The notes beneath the pieces are model-generated. The model searched no databases. It saw only the letters and a program-made list of their open reading frames with translations, and was not told the DNA's origin. The position numbers and the translations under genes are program-made. Below are positions 52,804 through 60,496 of a stretch of DNA of 64,000 bases, piece by piece. Origin of the DNA: Acholeplasma hippikon (GTDB lineage: Bacteria; Bacillota_I; Bacilli_A; Acholeplasmatales; Acholeplasmataceae); the NCBI RefSeq assembly GCF_900660755.1, contig NZ_LR215050.1, positions 434,001 to 498,000 on the forward strand, given 5' to 3'. Position 1 is the stretch's first letter. Every line of letters begins with the position of its first letter.

Positions 52804-53619
52804 TCAATCTTCATTAAATAATATTGCATTATAATCAAATATATAAAAGGATTCATTTGAGTATTCGTTATTACGAATATCTAAGATAAAAATATATTCG
52901 CCTGGTTCCAAGGTTGCCTGATAGCCATATAGACCTGAGAACATACTCATGGATATCTCCTGATTATTTGATATATTAAATAATCTACCCGTGATTGCTG
53001 TAATAGACCACGTACCTTCTCTATTAAAATTGATACTAAATAATTGTGTTTCCATTAACTCGAAGTAAAGAAGTTGAAAAGTTGATACACTTCTGACTTC
53101 AGTAAGTTCATCAAATATCAAATCTTTAGAACCATTAGGTGCTACCAACACTTCAACATTGTTGTTTATTAATCCTTTTGGGATAGCGAATACAAGTGCA
53201 TAACTACCAAAAGCAGGTGAAACGATAAGTTCGTTATTGATTACGCATGTAATAAATAGAGTGTTATCTACCAATAGAAAATTATCATACATGAAAATAT
53301 TTCTTCCTAAATCACTATGAACAAACGAATAAGTATAGAGACTATAATTATCAAAATATGCTTCATCTAATTCAAATGGATAATCGGAATCGGAATATTC
53401 TTCATGTGATGTGATCCAAGTGATTGGTTCATCAAAATCATGATAGTTCGAATATGAGCCTGAATATAATAATGTAAATTGTTGAATAATCGTGTAAATT
53501 GTTGGGTAATCGTTAAAAGGTTGAATCGGCTTTTGATTCATGCATAGAAAAAGACTAATATTTAGCAACTCTTGAAACTGCCTAAACCTGAAAATAGGGG
53601 AAAACTCACGTTTCTTCAT
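52804..53619 (-). CDS. Orphan beta-rich hypothetical protein behind a terminator
   Basis: About 271 residues from ATG 53619. Strand-rich with many Asn, Tyr and Phe; the C-terminal part (TWSITAITGRLF, LEPGEYIFILDIRNNE) looks like a bacterial Ig or pre-peptidase C-terminal fold. The N-terminus (MKKREFSPIFRFRQFQELL then SLFLC) is a poor lipoprotein or signal leader, and the ATG follows directly the T-run of a hairpin that should stop transcription. A longer start at 53658 would be encoded by the hairpin itself. I think the 5' end has been rearranged; function unknown. Confidence 0.45.
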   Translation of the reverse strand: MKKREFSPIFRFRQFQELLNISLFLCMNQKPIQPFNDYPTIYTIIQQFTLLYSGSYSNYHDFDEPITWITSHEEYSDSDYPFELDEAYFDNYSLYTYSFVHSDLGRNIFMYDNFLLVDNTLFITCVINNELIVSPAFGSYALVFAIPKGLINNNVEVLVAPNGSKDLIFDELTEVRSVSTFQLLYFELMETQLFSINFNREGTWSITAITGRLFNISNNQEISMSMFSGLYGYQATLEPGEYIFILDIRNNEYSNESFYIFDYNAILFNED

Positions 53620-53652
53620 GAAAAAAAGGTTTGATACAATTGTATCAAACCT
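53620..53652 (-). terminator. Perfect 26-base palindrome with T-run (terminator)
   Basis: 53627-53652 is a perfect palindrome (half-site AGGTTTGATACAA) followed on the minus strand by seven T residues, ending at the ATG of the orphan gene at 53619. It should stop minus-strand transcription coming from the 53876 gene. As a perfect palindrome it could also bind a dimeric protein. Confidence 0.8.
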
Positions 53653-53875
53653 ATACATTCAATATGTGTAATACTACCTATTTTGATACAAATTAGCACC
53701 TTTGCAAATATAATATCATCCCTATATAAATGACTTAAAAAGAGAAGTGTTGATAATGACTCTTCAATTTGAACTGTGTTGCCCAAGCTTTATTAATCAT
53801 CATCTTCAACTAAATAATCAACATACTGTAGTAAAATGAAAATCATTGAAAATTCCTATGCATCTAAACCCAAAA

Positions 53876-54085
53876 TTACTCGAATAACGAATATTTGGTT
53901 AAATCAATATCTTCAAAGTTTAATTGTGTTTTACCGTCTAAAATTCGATAACTTTTTCCATTTATTGATTTAATTACGTCACCTATGGTTAACCTTGGTC
54001 CAACTGGTAAATAGAAGTACTTTACTTCCCAACCAAAAGGATAACTTTCTACCGTCATAATCATATATTTTTCATTGTTTACCAT
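53876..54085 (-). CDS. Hypothetical 69-residue protein
   Basis: A short cytoplasmic protein (MVNNEKYMIMTVESYPFGWE, then an YFYLPVGP turn and a GDVIKSINGKSYRILDG segment). An AGGAG site lies 12 bases upstream of the ATG. No family is recognised, and the surrounding sequence is fragmentary on both sides, so this could be a remnant. The terminator-like palindrome at 53620 is on its downstream side. Confidence 0.45.
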   Translation of the reverse strand: MVNNEKYMIMTVESYPFGWEVKYFYLPVGPRLTIGDVIKSINGKSYRILDGKTQLNFEDIDLTKYSLFE

Positions 54086-54116
54086 TAGTACTCACGCTCC
54101 TACAAGTAAATTATAG

Positions 54117-54242
54117 CACATTAAATTTATTGTCTATCGTAATGGTATTCATGATATCTATAATTTTAGTTCAATCTATGGAAGACAAGAATTGCGGATA
54201 GGAAACATGTATCCCTTTCAACAAAAAAGACCTGATACTTGA
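54117..54242 (+). pseudogene. Possible C-terminal remnant of an unidentified gene
   Basis: A 41-codon open stretch without a start codon, ending at TGA 54242. The residues YRNGIHDIYNFSSIYGRQEL then IGNMYPFQQKRPDT look like real protein (balanced composition, aromatic and charged residues), but I do not recognise the family. It ends 15 bases before the dead IS3 element, which may have removed the rest, although the missing N-terminus is on the other side. Confidence 0.3.
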
Positions 54243-54299
54243 GGCGATTAGTAAATTGAATTGATACAATTTTCTTGTACTTTATGTTCTTTGTAGTTA

Positions 54300-55180
54300 T
54301 TATATCATTTGTTGATTCATTAACCTATATTGAATAGGTGAATAGCCACCTAGAGTTAATTTTATTCTATCGTGATTATACCAATGGATATACTCATCAA
54401 TTGTTCTAATTAAATCAGATAAAGATTTAACCTTTTGTAAGTAGATGGTTTCGCATTTAAGCGTCCCGAAGAAACTTTCAACCACTGACATTTAATAGGC
54501 ATTACCTTTAGCACTCATGGATTGAGTAAATGATGATTTCTTAAGGTAATTACGATATTTAGGTGATTGGTATAGAATGCCTTGATCAGAGTGTATGAGA
54601 AGCTTTGATAAGTCTTCATTTGGGTTGATTGATTTCTTCAGTGTCTTTAAGATTAAATCTTGATTCTGACTTCTTGATATTTGATAACCTTTGACTTCGC
54701 CATTGTAAAGATCTTGAATGACAGACAGATATAAACGTTTACGATTAAATCTAAACTCTGATACATCTGTGACCCATGCGATATTAGTTTCATCTTTTTT
54801 AAAGTCTCTCTTAAGTAGATTGGGTGTAATTTTGTTTGATATTTGAGAGATATAGCGATATCTCTTTTTTCTTACCTTACAGACGATATGTAGCTCTTTC
54901 ATGAGCTTTACAACTGTTTTATAAGCTATTTTGACCTGATAAAAGTTTTGAAGGGCGAGCTTAATGCGTCTATAGCCATATGTTTGATTGCTCGCTTCAA
55001 AAATTTCTAATATCAGTATCTTGATATCGTGATACTTATCCGTTTCTTTACGATGCTCATAATAGTGATAAACCGACTTAGGAAGTCCTGATATTAGAAA
55101 TAGATCTTTTAATGCATATTTCCGCCTTAATTCTTTGACGACTTGGTATTTTTGTTTGTTTGTTCCTGTTTTTTAAACTT
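54300..55180 (-). pseudogene. IS3-family OrfB with internal stop
   Basis: The frame encodes KYQVVKELRRKYALKDLF, the HTH_21 segment ETDKYHDIKI and YGYRRIKLAL, then the rve core with WVTDVSEF and HSDQGILYQSP. It is interrupted by TAA at 54492-54494, where the family has G-N-x-Y-D-N-S-V-V-E; it resumes with SVVESFFGTLK and ends at 54300. The catalytic Glu lies after the stop, so no active enzyme results. Confidence 0.82.
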
Positions 55181-55197
55181 TAGCGATAAGTAATCTT

Positions 55198-55514
55198 CTA
55201 GTATTCAAGTTCCATTTCTAGATGCTTAACTTTGAGTTCTAAATCCTGTTCTATCTCTTGGGATGGTTTATGAAACTTTCTAACTGGATTCTTACGATAA
55301 TCTTTTGGTGTTTGAAAGAAACGCTCTTTTCCATAGAGTCTATACTGATATATCCATCTTGCAGGCAATGTATCGTTTAGACTCCCTGATGATAAATACA
55401 TATCATATTTACGCGCTGCTTGACTGTATGAGAGTTCATTTTCAATGATGTCTAAAACGACCTTTAATTTGAATTCTCCGCTCCATAGTCTATTTGTTTT
55501 TTTTTATCTTTCAT
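55198..55514 (-). pseudogene. IS3-family OrfA, frameshifted
   Basis: The start ATGAAAGAT at 55514 is followed by a run of nine A. The frame that encodes the family HTH (LWSGEFKLKVVLDIIENELS, then SQAARKYDM) is one base off the start frame. In the stub at 58097 the corresponding region has ten positions (AAAAAGAAAA), so loss of an A in the run explains the shift. The C-terminal part ends at KHLEMELEY with a premature stop. Confidence 0.7.
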
Positions 55515-55674
55515 GTGATCCCTCCTGCATACACTTATATTGTATCAAAGTACAGGTTTTTGGTATCAGTTCAATTCAGCGTATGTATTTTATGCAATTT
55601 CATTTGAGTTTCAAAGTTTTTGCTATATAATTTAATCATCTGGATTTATTTCATTCAATAAGGGGGATATTGGG

Positions 55675-56256
55675 TTGAATAAAACAAAAATAATTATTTA
55701 TAGTGTATGCGGATTCTTCGCACTTTTGATTGCGCTTTTTTTAGGGACTTGGATTGGGGCTAACAACCAAGCAAGTGAATATGATGAGTTGATGTACTTT
55801 AGAAAAACTCAAATTTATGTTGCTATTGATAACAGATATAGTAAAGTATTAGCTTATCAAGCGACTATACAAACAGCTGATAATCAAATCTTAACCCAGT
55901 TAGGATTGATTACACAAGCTCGTGAAGCTTTTGCTGATGCTGTAGCTAATCAAGCATCACCTGATGAACTTGAACAAGAATTTACTGCATTAGAATCGAT
56001 GTTTGTTACGCTAGTTTCTTATATGGAAGATAATCCATCAAACTGGACAACAGTTGGTATTACTTCAGCATTCTTAGCTGAGTATAATGCATCTACAAAT
56101 TCTGTTTCATTTGCTATTAACCAATATAATGAAACTGTCTTTTTATATAATTCATTCCTTAGAAAGTTTCCAAATAATGTCTTCGCTTTTGGATTTGAAT
56201 TAAAAAACGCCTATTCATTACCTTCTGAGTTTGTTACTGTTCTACCCTACGCATAA
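55675..56256 (+). CDS. LemA family protein (divergent)
   Basis: A 193-residue protein starting at TTG 55675, with AGGGGG about eight bases upstream and a promoter-like TTGAGT-16-TATAAT pair before it. An N-terminal helix (residues about 7-28) anchors it in the membrane, followed by a helical domain. The LemA signature region is FAINQYNETVFLYNSFLRKF, then PNNVFAFGF (residues about 147-175). LemA genes are commonly followed by TPM-domain genes, as here. Confidence 0.75.
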   Translation: MNKTKIIIYSVCGFFALLIALFLGTWIGANNQASEYDELMYFRKTQIYVAIDNRYSKVLAYQATIQTADNQILTQLGLITQAREAFADAVANQASPDELEQEFTALESMFVTLVSYMEDNPSNWTTVGITSAFLAEYNASTNSVSFAINQYNETVFLYNSFLRKFPNNVFAFGFELKNAYSLPSEFVTVLPYA

Positions 56257-56262
56257 TACCTA

Positions 56263-57081
56263 ATGAAATCATTACTTTATAAAGGTTTAGTGATATGTGT
56301 TTCAACATGTATGATTTTTATACTATCTGCTTGTCAACAACCATACACATCATTAAACCAGCCAACTTCAGAGTTTTATATTAACGATGCCGCTGGTGCA
56401 CTGCTTCAATCAACAAAGTGGTACATCTTTTCAAATGGACAATATTACTATGAAGATACGATGACTTATGAAGGTATTGAAGATGATGAATTACGTGGTA
56501 TACAAATTGTTGTTGCTACGCATTTAGGTGCAGTAGGTTCAATTGATACTACTGCTATTTTCAATAGTTATGGTGTTGGCGGAAATGACCTTGGTATTAT
56601 GATTTTCTTATTCTTTGAAGAGATAAATGGTACAAAAGTGTATAAAGAAATGGTATTTGAAATAGGAACTAGAATGAGTACTTATTTATCTGCATTTGAA
56701 GCCGATATGTTAATTGAAGAATATTTTAACGATCCAACACTTGATGATATTGATGAAAGAATTGTCAATTTATACTTTGAATTAATTGCTAATTCTGCGT
56801 ATAAAATCTATAATTGGTCTTATAGTTACATTGATCAAACATACTACGATATTTATGATTTTTTTGGTGAAAAATATTCAATAACAACAAGATTACCAAG
56901 TGAAGAACAAATATGGGCATTTACTTTAAGCCCGACAGAAACAGTTATTTTGATTGTGATTGCAGTATTTTTTCTAGGTGCATTTGGACGTTTCCTCGTA
57001 CCAATTATTCTTTCAATGATGGGTGTGACTAAAAATCGTGGTAGTGGTGGCACATCTAGAGGTTACTGGTTTAGAAAATAA
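56263..57081 (+). CDS. TPM-domain (YgcG-like) lipoprotein
   Basis: A 272-residue protein with lipoprotein leader ending at Cys24 (ILSAC). The TPM (TLP18.3/Psb32) domain covers residues about 35-190: FYINDAAGALL, IQIVVATHLGAVGS, GVGGNDLGIMIFLFFEE, FEIGTRMSTYLSAF. A membrane helix (about 225-250) and a Gly/Ser-rich tail ending GYWFRK follow. With LemA it forms a frequently conserved envelope unit of unclear function. It ends six bases before a hairpin terminator. Confidence 0.82.
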   Translation: MKSLLYKGLVICVSTCMIFILSACQQPYTSLNQPTSEFYINDAAGALLQSTKWYIFSNGQYYYEDTMTYEGIEDDELRGIQIVVATHLGAVGSIDTTAIFNSYGVGGNDLGIMIFLFFEEINGTKVYKEMVFEIGTRMSTYLSAFEADMLIEEYFNDPTLDDIDERIVNLYFELIANSAYKIYNWSYSYIDQTYYDIYDFFGEKYSITTRLPSEEQIWAFTLSPTETVILIVIAVFFLGAFGRFLVPIILSMMGVTKNRGSGGTSRGYWFRK

Positions 57082-57104
57082 AAAGGAAGTCATAGACTTC
57101 CTTT
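57082..57104. terminator. Rho-independent terminator after LemA-TPM
   Basis: A perfect 10-bp stem (AAAGGAAGTC / GACTTCCTTT) with a 3-base loop and T-rich 3' flank. The convergent chimeric gene ends just beyond it, so it may serve both strands. Confidence 0.85.
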
Positions 57105-57107
57105 GTT

Positions 57108-58086
57108 TTATATATATATTTCTTTTCGTACTTCAACAAATGCTACATTAAAGCTTAACATACTATCAAAAATAATAGGTAAGCTTGTTGACCACGAGGT
57201 TGCTCCATTATCTTTTTGATTTCGGATCACTTCATCCATTAAATCAAGGACTGCTTTACCTGTATAAATAATGTCTTCACCATTTCTTAAACTTGAATTA
57301 TTACCTAGTACATAGTCATTTGTTGCTACTGTATAATATGCGTTGTTATTAATTGATCCAAGTCCTTCTTTTTTATAAACAGCAACACCACTTAATGCAT
57401 CTCTAATTAAATTAAATGCTTCATCAGTGTTTTTACCTTCTAAATCATCAAGTGATAATACAATCAATGCCAAACTTTCAGCATACTTGTCTCCGTTACC
57501 AGTGGCGATATCCCCTAAGATACCATTAACTTTAACAAATGCTCTTTCCATACGTTCAGTTGATACACCTAATATGGTCGCGGTATGATTCCACTCTTGT
57601 AGAGCTTCGGCAGATAGTCCTATCTTTTCAGCGGTGTCTCCAATTTCATCAGATGCATAAGCAGATTTGATGGAAAACGCTGTTAAAGCAGAAACGGCAC
57701 CCAAAATAGGTACCGTCACACTTTTCGTTAATGTTGAACCAAGTTTTCCAATCTTATCAAACTTAGCATTAGCAAGTTGTTTGATTTTGTCTTGAGTTTT
57801 ATCCAACTGCCCATTCATCTTAGCAAGTTCAGCTTCAGTGTACTGGACATTTCGTTTTAACTTATCAAACTCCTCTTTACTCATGTCACCAACTTGCACC
57901 GCTTTTTTCGCATGCTCAAGTTCCTGGTTTTGAGTTTCAAGCTTCTTCTTTGTTTGAACTAATATATCATTAAGCTTTGATTGCTTCTGTTTCCATAAAT
58001 CTAGGTTCGTACTATCATAACGAAGGTTTGTATTAATCGCTCTTAAGTCTTTATTTTGTTCTTTTAAATCATTCTTTATTCCTTTT
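57108..58086 (-). pseudogene. Chimera: phage tail tape-measure N-part fused to 5'-nucleotidase C-part
   Basis: From the upstream end (58086) the frame reads KGIKNDLKEQNKDLRAINTN and coiled-coil residues (LETQNQELEHAKK), then SKEEFDKLKRNVQYTEAEL, then FDKIGKLGSTLTKSVTVPIL and SAYASDEIGDTAEKIGLSAE: the N-terminal region of a tail tape-measure protein. At codon about 172 after GTG 57899 (position about 57383) it switches to INNNAYYTVATNDYVLG and DIIYTGKAVLDLMDEVI, which belong to the C-terminal domain of UshA-type 5'-nucleotidases. The 5' end is cut by an IS3 stub at about 58087-58097. The frame stays open across the junction, but no sensible product is expected. Confidence 0.75.
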
Positions 58087-58170
58087 AGTTTGTTTTCTTT
58101 TTATCTTTCATGTGATCCCTCCTGCATACACTTATATTGTATCAAAGTACAGGTTTTTGGTATCAGTTCA
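58087..58170 (-). mobile_element. IS3 right-end stub
   Basis: From about 58097 to 58170 the sequence repeats the right end of the degenerate IS3 element at 55500-55573 almost base for base (CTTTCATGTGATCCCTCCTG, then the GTACAGGTTTTTGGTATCAG end). Only the first few codons of orfA remain. Its inner end fuses to the tape-measure fragment and its outer end to a truncated phage gene, showing a deletion that removed the rest of the element and the phage genes between. Confidence 0.85.
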
Positions 58171-58293
58171 ATATTCAGCGACCTGTCTTTGGGTTGCTCT
58201 TTTGGATACCATCTCTGATATCGACTTGAGCTTGTCATCAAGATGGCCTGAAGCCTCCCATTTTTCGTATAGGTCAAGCATTTTTCCTTTCAT
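58168..58293 (-). pseudogene. Truncated phage-type small protein
   Basis: 41 residues from ATG 58293 (MKGKMLDLYEKWEASGHLDD, then ISEMVSKRATQRQVAE), ending in a stop formed by the IS3 stub. The KRATQRQVAE segment looks like the start of a helix-turn-helix, as in phage small terminase-like or phBC6A51-type proteins, so the rest of the domain was removed by the insertion. The TTGGAG site seven bases upstream is intact. Confidence 0.55.
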
Positions 58294-58449
58294 TTAATCA
58301 CTCCAACTGTAGATAAAAAACTGTAATAACTCACCAGTTGGAATACTACAAGTATCTCTGCAAAAATAAAAAAGAATCCATTTCTGAATTCTCATTATTT
58401 CTAGGCTGGGTTTAAAGCCAGTATTCCATTCGTTTATAGCTTTGCTCAT
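58294..58449 (-). CDS. Small phage-region protein, 51 residues
   Basis: ATG 58449 to TAA 58294 (MSKAINEWNTGFKPSLEIMR, then WILFYFC). The stop is directly followed by the ATG of the next gene. In the same frame, upstream of the ATG, codons for CQECG occur, so it may derive from a small zinc-ribbon phage protein that has lost its beginning; the ribosome site is weak. No family is recognised. Confidence 0.4.
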   Translation of the reverse strand: MSKAINEWNTGFKPSLEIMRIQKWILFYFCRDTCSIPTGELLQFFIYSWSD

Positions 58450-58483
58450 TATAATACTACCACACTCTTGACATATTCACAAT

Positions 58484-58509
58484 GGTTCACGATGGTTCAA
58501 AACGGTTCA
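58484..58509. repeat. Three GGTTCA repeats at 10-base spacing
   Basis: GGTTCA occurs at 58484, 58494 and 58504, each ten bases apart (about one helical turn), within CAATGGTTCACGATGGTTCA and the following AAACGGTTCA. They lie between the small membrane-protein gene and the 51-residue phage gene, upstream of the latter on the minus strand. The spacing suits binding of a regulator to one DNA face. No other iterons are seen nearby. Confidence 0.7.
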
Positions 58510-58575
58510 ATTTTTGTCTGAGCAAAAATAACTTTGAGGAATGCTAGTATATAAAATTCTTCGAACTAAATGTCT

Positions 58576-59016
58576 TTATTTGCTTAAAACGAAACTGCCT
58601 GTTTCTGTGATAGTACATCCCATAAGAGTACCCTTGTCGATAAGTTTTCTATACCATTTAGCAATTTTCTTAGTTCTTTTTTCTTTAACTTTATCTCTCC
58701 ACCACCAATTTTGTCTTGTCATAGCCATATAATCAAATATTTCACCAGTATTCTTACATTCACATTCTAAAACTAAATGAAGCAGTATTTGATCCCATAT
58801 TTCATTGTAGCGCTTTGACGCTTCCTTATATCTTTTTCTCTTACCACTTGCTGCCCAACCAATCCATATCAGCCAAGATAATATAATTAAAATCAAATGG
58901 TGATGAGCACGCTTTATTGGATTCTCATTTGCTTGCATATCTTCGCCTGCAATAACTAGTGCATTTTCCAAATCCATTAACTTTTTGTTTTCTTGTAATT
59001 TTTCAACACTTAACAT
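58576..59016 (-). CDS. Hypothetical membrane protein in the prophage region
   Basis: A 146-residue protein with one strong membrane segment (LILIILSWLIWIGWAASG, residues about 41-58), a basic patch directly after it (KRKRYKEASKRY) and a C-terminal helix-rich region with a W-W-W-R-D motif. The C-terminal residues (LIDKGTLMGCTITETGSFVL) look like a winged-helix end. It overlaps the upstream gene by 14 bases, so the pair is co-translated. No family is recognised. Confidence 0.55.
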   Translation of the reverse strand: MLSVEKLQENKKLMDLENALVIAGEDMQANENPIKRAHHHLILIILSWLIWIGWAASGKRKRYKEASKRYNEIWDQILLHLVLECECKNTGEIFDYMAMTRQNWWWRDKVKEKRTKKIAKWYRKLIDKGTLMGCTITETGSFVLSK

Positions 59017-59380
59017 ACTCTATATTCTCCTTTTCTACTCTTAATCTATCGTCCGATAATTTGAATCCTAATAATTCTTTTTTTAACATTTGCTTAATTA
59101 AAGGTGTAGCTTCATCAGAGTGAACGTAATTATATATTTCAAGCAACTCTTCAACTCCTTGCTCTAAAATCAAAATGATCAATAATCTACGACAGTTATC
59201 AACAACTTTCTTCTTATATGAAGATGTAATAATAACTAAAATAAGTCCTATTATAAAGGGTATGCCAATTATAGAGCCCAGAAATAACCAACAAGCAATC
59301 CCAAATAATTTATTGATTTTTTCTTTGTATTTATTATTTTCTGCTACTAATCTACTTACCTCATTGCTATTATCATCCAT
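59003..59380 (-). CDS. Hypothetical membrane protein in the prophage region
   Basis: A 125-residue protein with an N-terminal coiled-coil-like helix (LVAENNKYKEKINKLF), two close membrane segments (residues about 26-51), and a cytoplasmic helical tail with YNYVHSDEATPLIKQMLKKE, a winged-helix-like piece shared in general style with the overlapping gene at 58576. The two proteins may be related partners. No known family is recognised, and no transport motif is visible. Confidence 0.55.
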   Translation of the reverse strand: MDDNSNEVSRLVAENNKYKEKINKLFGIACWLFLGSIIGIPFIIGLILVIITSSYKKKVVDNCRRLLIILILEQGVEELLEIYNYVHSDEATPLIKQMLKKELLGFKLSDDRLRVEKENIEYVKC

Positions 59381-59456
59381 AAAACACCAATTTTCAAATT
59401 ACAACATTCCAAATTAAAAATTGAGAATGTCTTTTATAATTATTATACGTCATTTG

Positions 59457-59864
59457 TTATTTTTTTAGTAGTTCCAATGAATTATTATGCCATCTTTTTA
59501 AAGTTGACACTGATATAAACATTTTGTCAGCTATTATTTGCCAATTTAACAAATCAATGTATCTGTAAATCAGCAATCTTTCGTACTCTGGATTTTTAAG
59601 TGCAGAGATACAATCTAAGATTTCGTTTTTGATAGTTTCAAGACTATTTGTTAGTTCTTTGATTTCATCTTCTACTTCCAATGCTTTATGGATCCACTTA
59701 ACAAATGGAGCATCGAGCTTTCTAGTTCCATCGACTCGAATTTGGTCTAAGTTAACACCTGGGATTGTATTTGCTAGTCGTAAGTATTCAGCGACTATTT
59801 GCTGTAGTTTTAGAATTTTCTCTTCAGTTTCATGATATCGACTTAAGTATTCTTTTACATTCAT
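59457..59864 (-). CDS. Phage ArpU/DUF1492-like regulator
   Basis: A 135-residue protein: an N-terminal coiled coil (MNVKEYLSRYHETEEKILKL), a middle helix pair, and a C-terminal sigma70 region 4-like helix-turn-helix (ERLLIYRYIDLLNWQIIADK, then ISVSTLKRWHNNSLELL). This is the layout of DUF1492/ArpU late-gene or packaging regulators found near RusA in Gram-positive phages. Its ATG overlaps the rusA stop as ATGA. The three 10-base phased repeats 950 bases downstream could be its target. Confidence 0.75.
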   Translation of the reverse strand: MNVKEYLSRYHETEEKILKLQQIVAEYLRLANTIPGVNLDQIRVDGTRKLDAPFVKWIHKALEVEDEIKELTNSLETIKNEILDCISALKNPEYERLLIYRYIDLLNWQIIADKMFISVSTLKRWHNNSLELLKK

Positions 59865-60277
59865 CCTGCTTCCTCCTTAAACTTTTCAAATACTTCAATT
59901 TCAATCGAAATACCAGTTGGTTCATCTGACCAAACCTTCTCGGCTATTTCTTTAACCACTAATGCATCATCCTTCCAGAACCCTACTTCAGTCATACAGT
60001 CTTTGAGCATCTTTTGAAGATTGTCTGTATCAGGTTTTGTTATTCGCCATTCAAAGTTCTTATGCCTTTTACCTCTTGGAAACTTCCAAATGACATGTAA
60101 CTCAAGCGGTCCTTCATATGGTGTATCAGGCTTGAATGGTCTTAAATGTTTAATGAGCATCTGCCTTGCTGCTTTTACTTTCTCTGGCTTATAAAACATT
60201 GGTCTATTTCCAACCACCGCTACCTTTGCTTGCTGAGCTGTCACAGTAGGTGATTCCATCAATAAAAATAACTTCAT
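59861..60277 (-). CDS. rusA: RusA-family Holliday junction resolvase (phage)
   Basis: A 138-residue endonuclease that resolves four-way DNA junctions during phage recombination. The catalytic acidic cluster is visible: WRITKPDTDNLQKMLKD with Asp residues near 75-77, and FWKDDALVV near 97-105, the family motif. I start it at ATG 60277, eight bases after GGAG; the longer version from 60304 lacks this. It is the most upstream gene left of the prophage remnant, and beyond it lies the hairpin at 60344 and an IS21 element. Confidence 0.82.
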   Translation of the reverse strand: MKLFLLMESPTVTAQQAKVAVVGNRPMFYKPEKVKAARQMLIKHLRPFKPDTPYEGPLELHVIWKFPRGKRHKNFEWRITKPDTDNLQKMLKDCMTEVGFWKDDALVVKEIAEKVWSDEPTGISIEIEVFEKFKEEAG

Positions 60278-60343
60278 CAACTTCGCTCCTTTTTTAGTTT
60301 TCAAGTCTGGCAGAAAACTTGTGCTGACATTGATGCTTCTGTT

Positions 60344-60379
60344 GTAGGGATAGGGCGATTTTAAAAGCCCTTATCCTAC
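60344..60379. repeat. Long hairpin upstream of rusA
   Basis: GTAGGGATAGGGC and GCCCTTATCCTAC pair over 12-13 positions with small bulges around a GATTTTAAAA loop. It does not have the T-run of a terminator. Bases 60280-60412 otherwise contain no gene that I can support. Confidence 0.65.
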
Positions 60380-60496
60380 TACTATAAATGGTTAAATAAG
60401 AGTACGCAATAGTGTGCAAATAAGAATCCCCAATTCTTAGCATAAAAAGTGTACTCTTTTTTTGTTACAATATCATCCATGAGAGGATGAATATTT

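Larger units (their letters stand above)
54257..55573 (-). mobile_element. Degenerate IS3-family element
   Basis: About 1.3 kb with inverted ends: the left end reads TGAATTGATACAATTTTCTT (54257), followed by GTACTTT, and the right end, inward from 55573, reads TGAACTGATACCAAAAACCT, followed by GTACTTTGATAC. Both transposase frames are disrupted. It differs in sequence from the intact IS3 element at 17190, so it is a separate family member. Its right-end sequence recurs at 58097-58170. Confidence 0.8.

Noticed and set aside
58484..58509. Plasmid-type origin of replication iterons
   Set aside because: Only three hexamers, no replication initiator gene nearby and no AT-rich unwinding element next to them beyond the local background.
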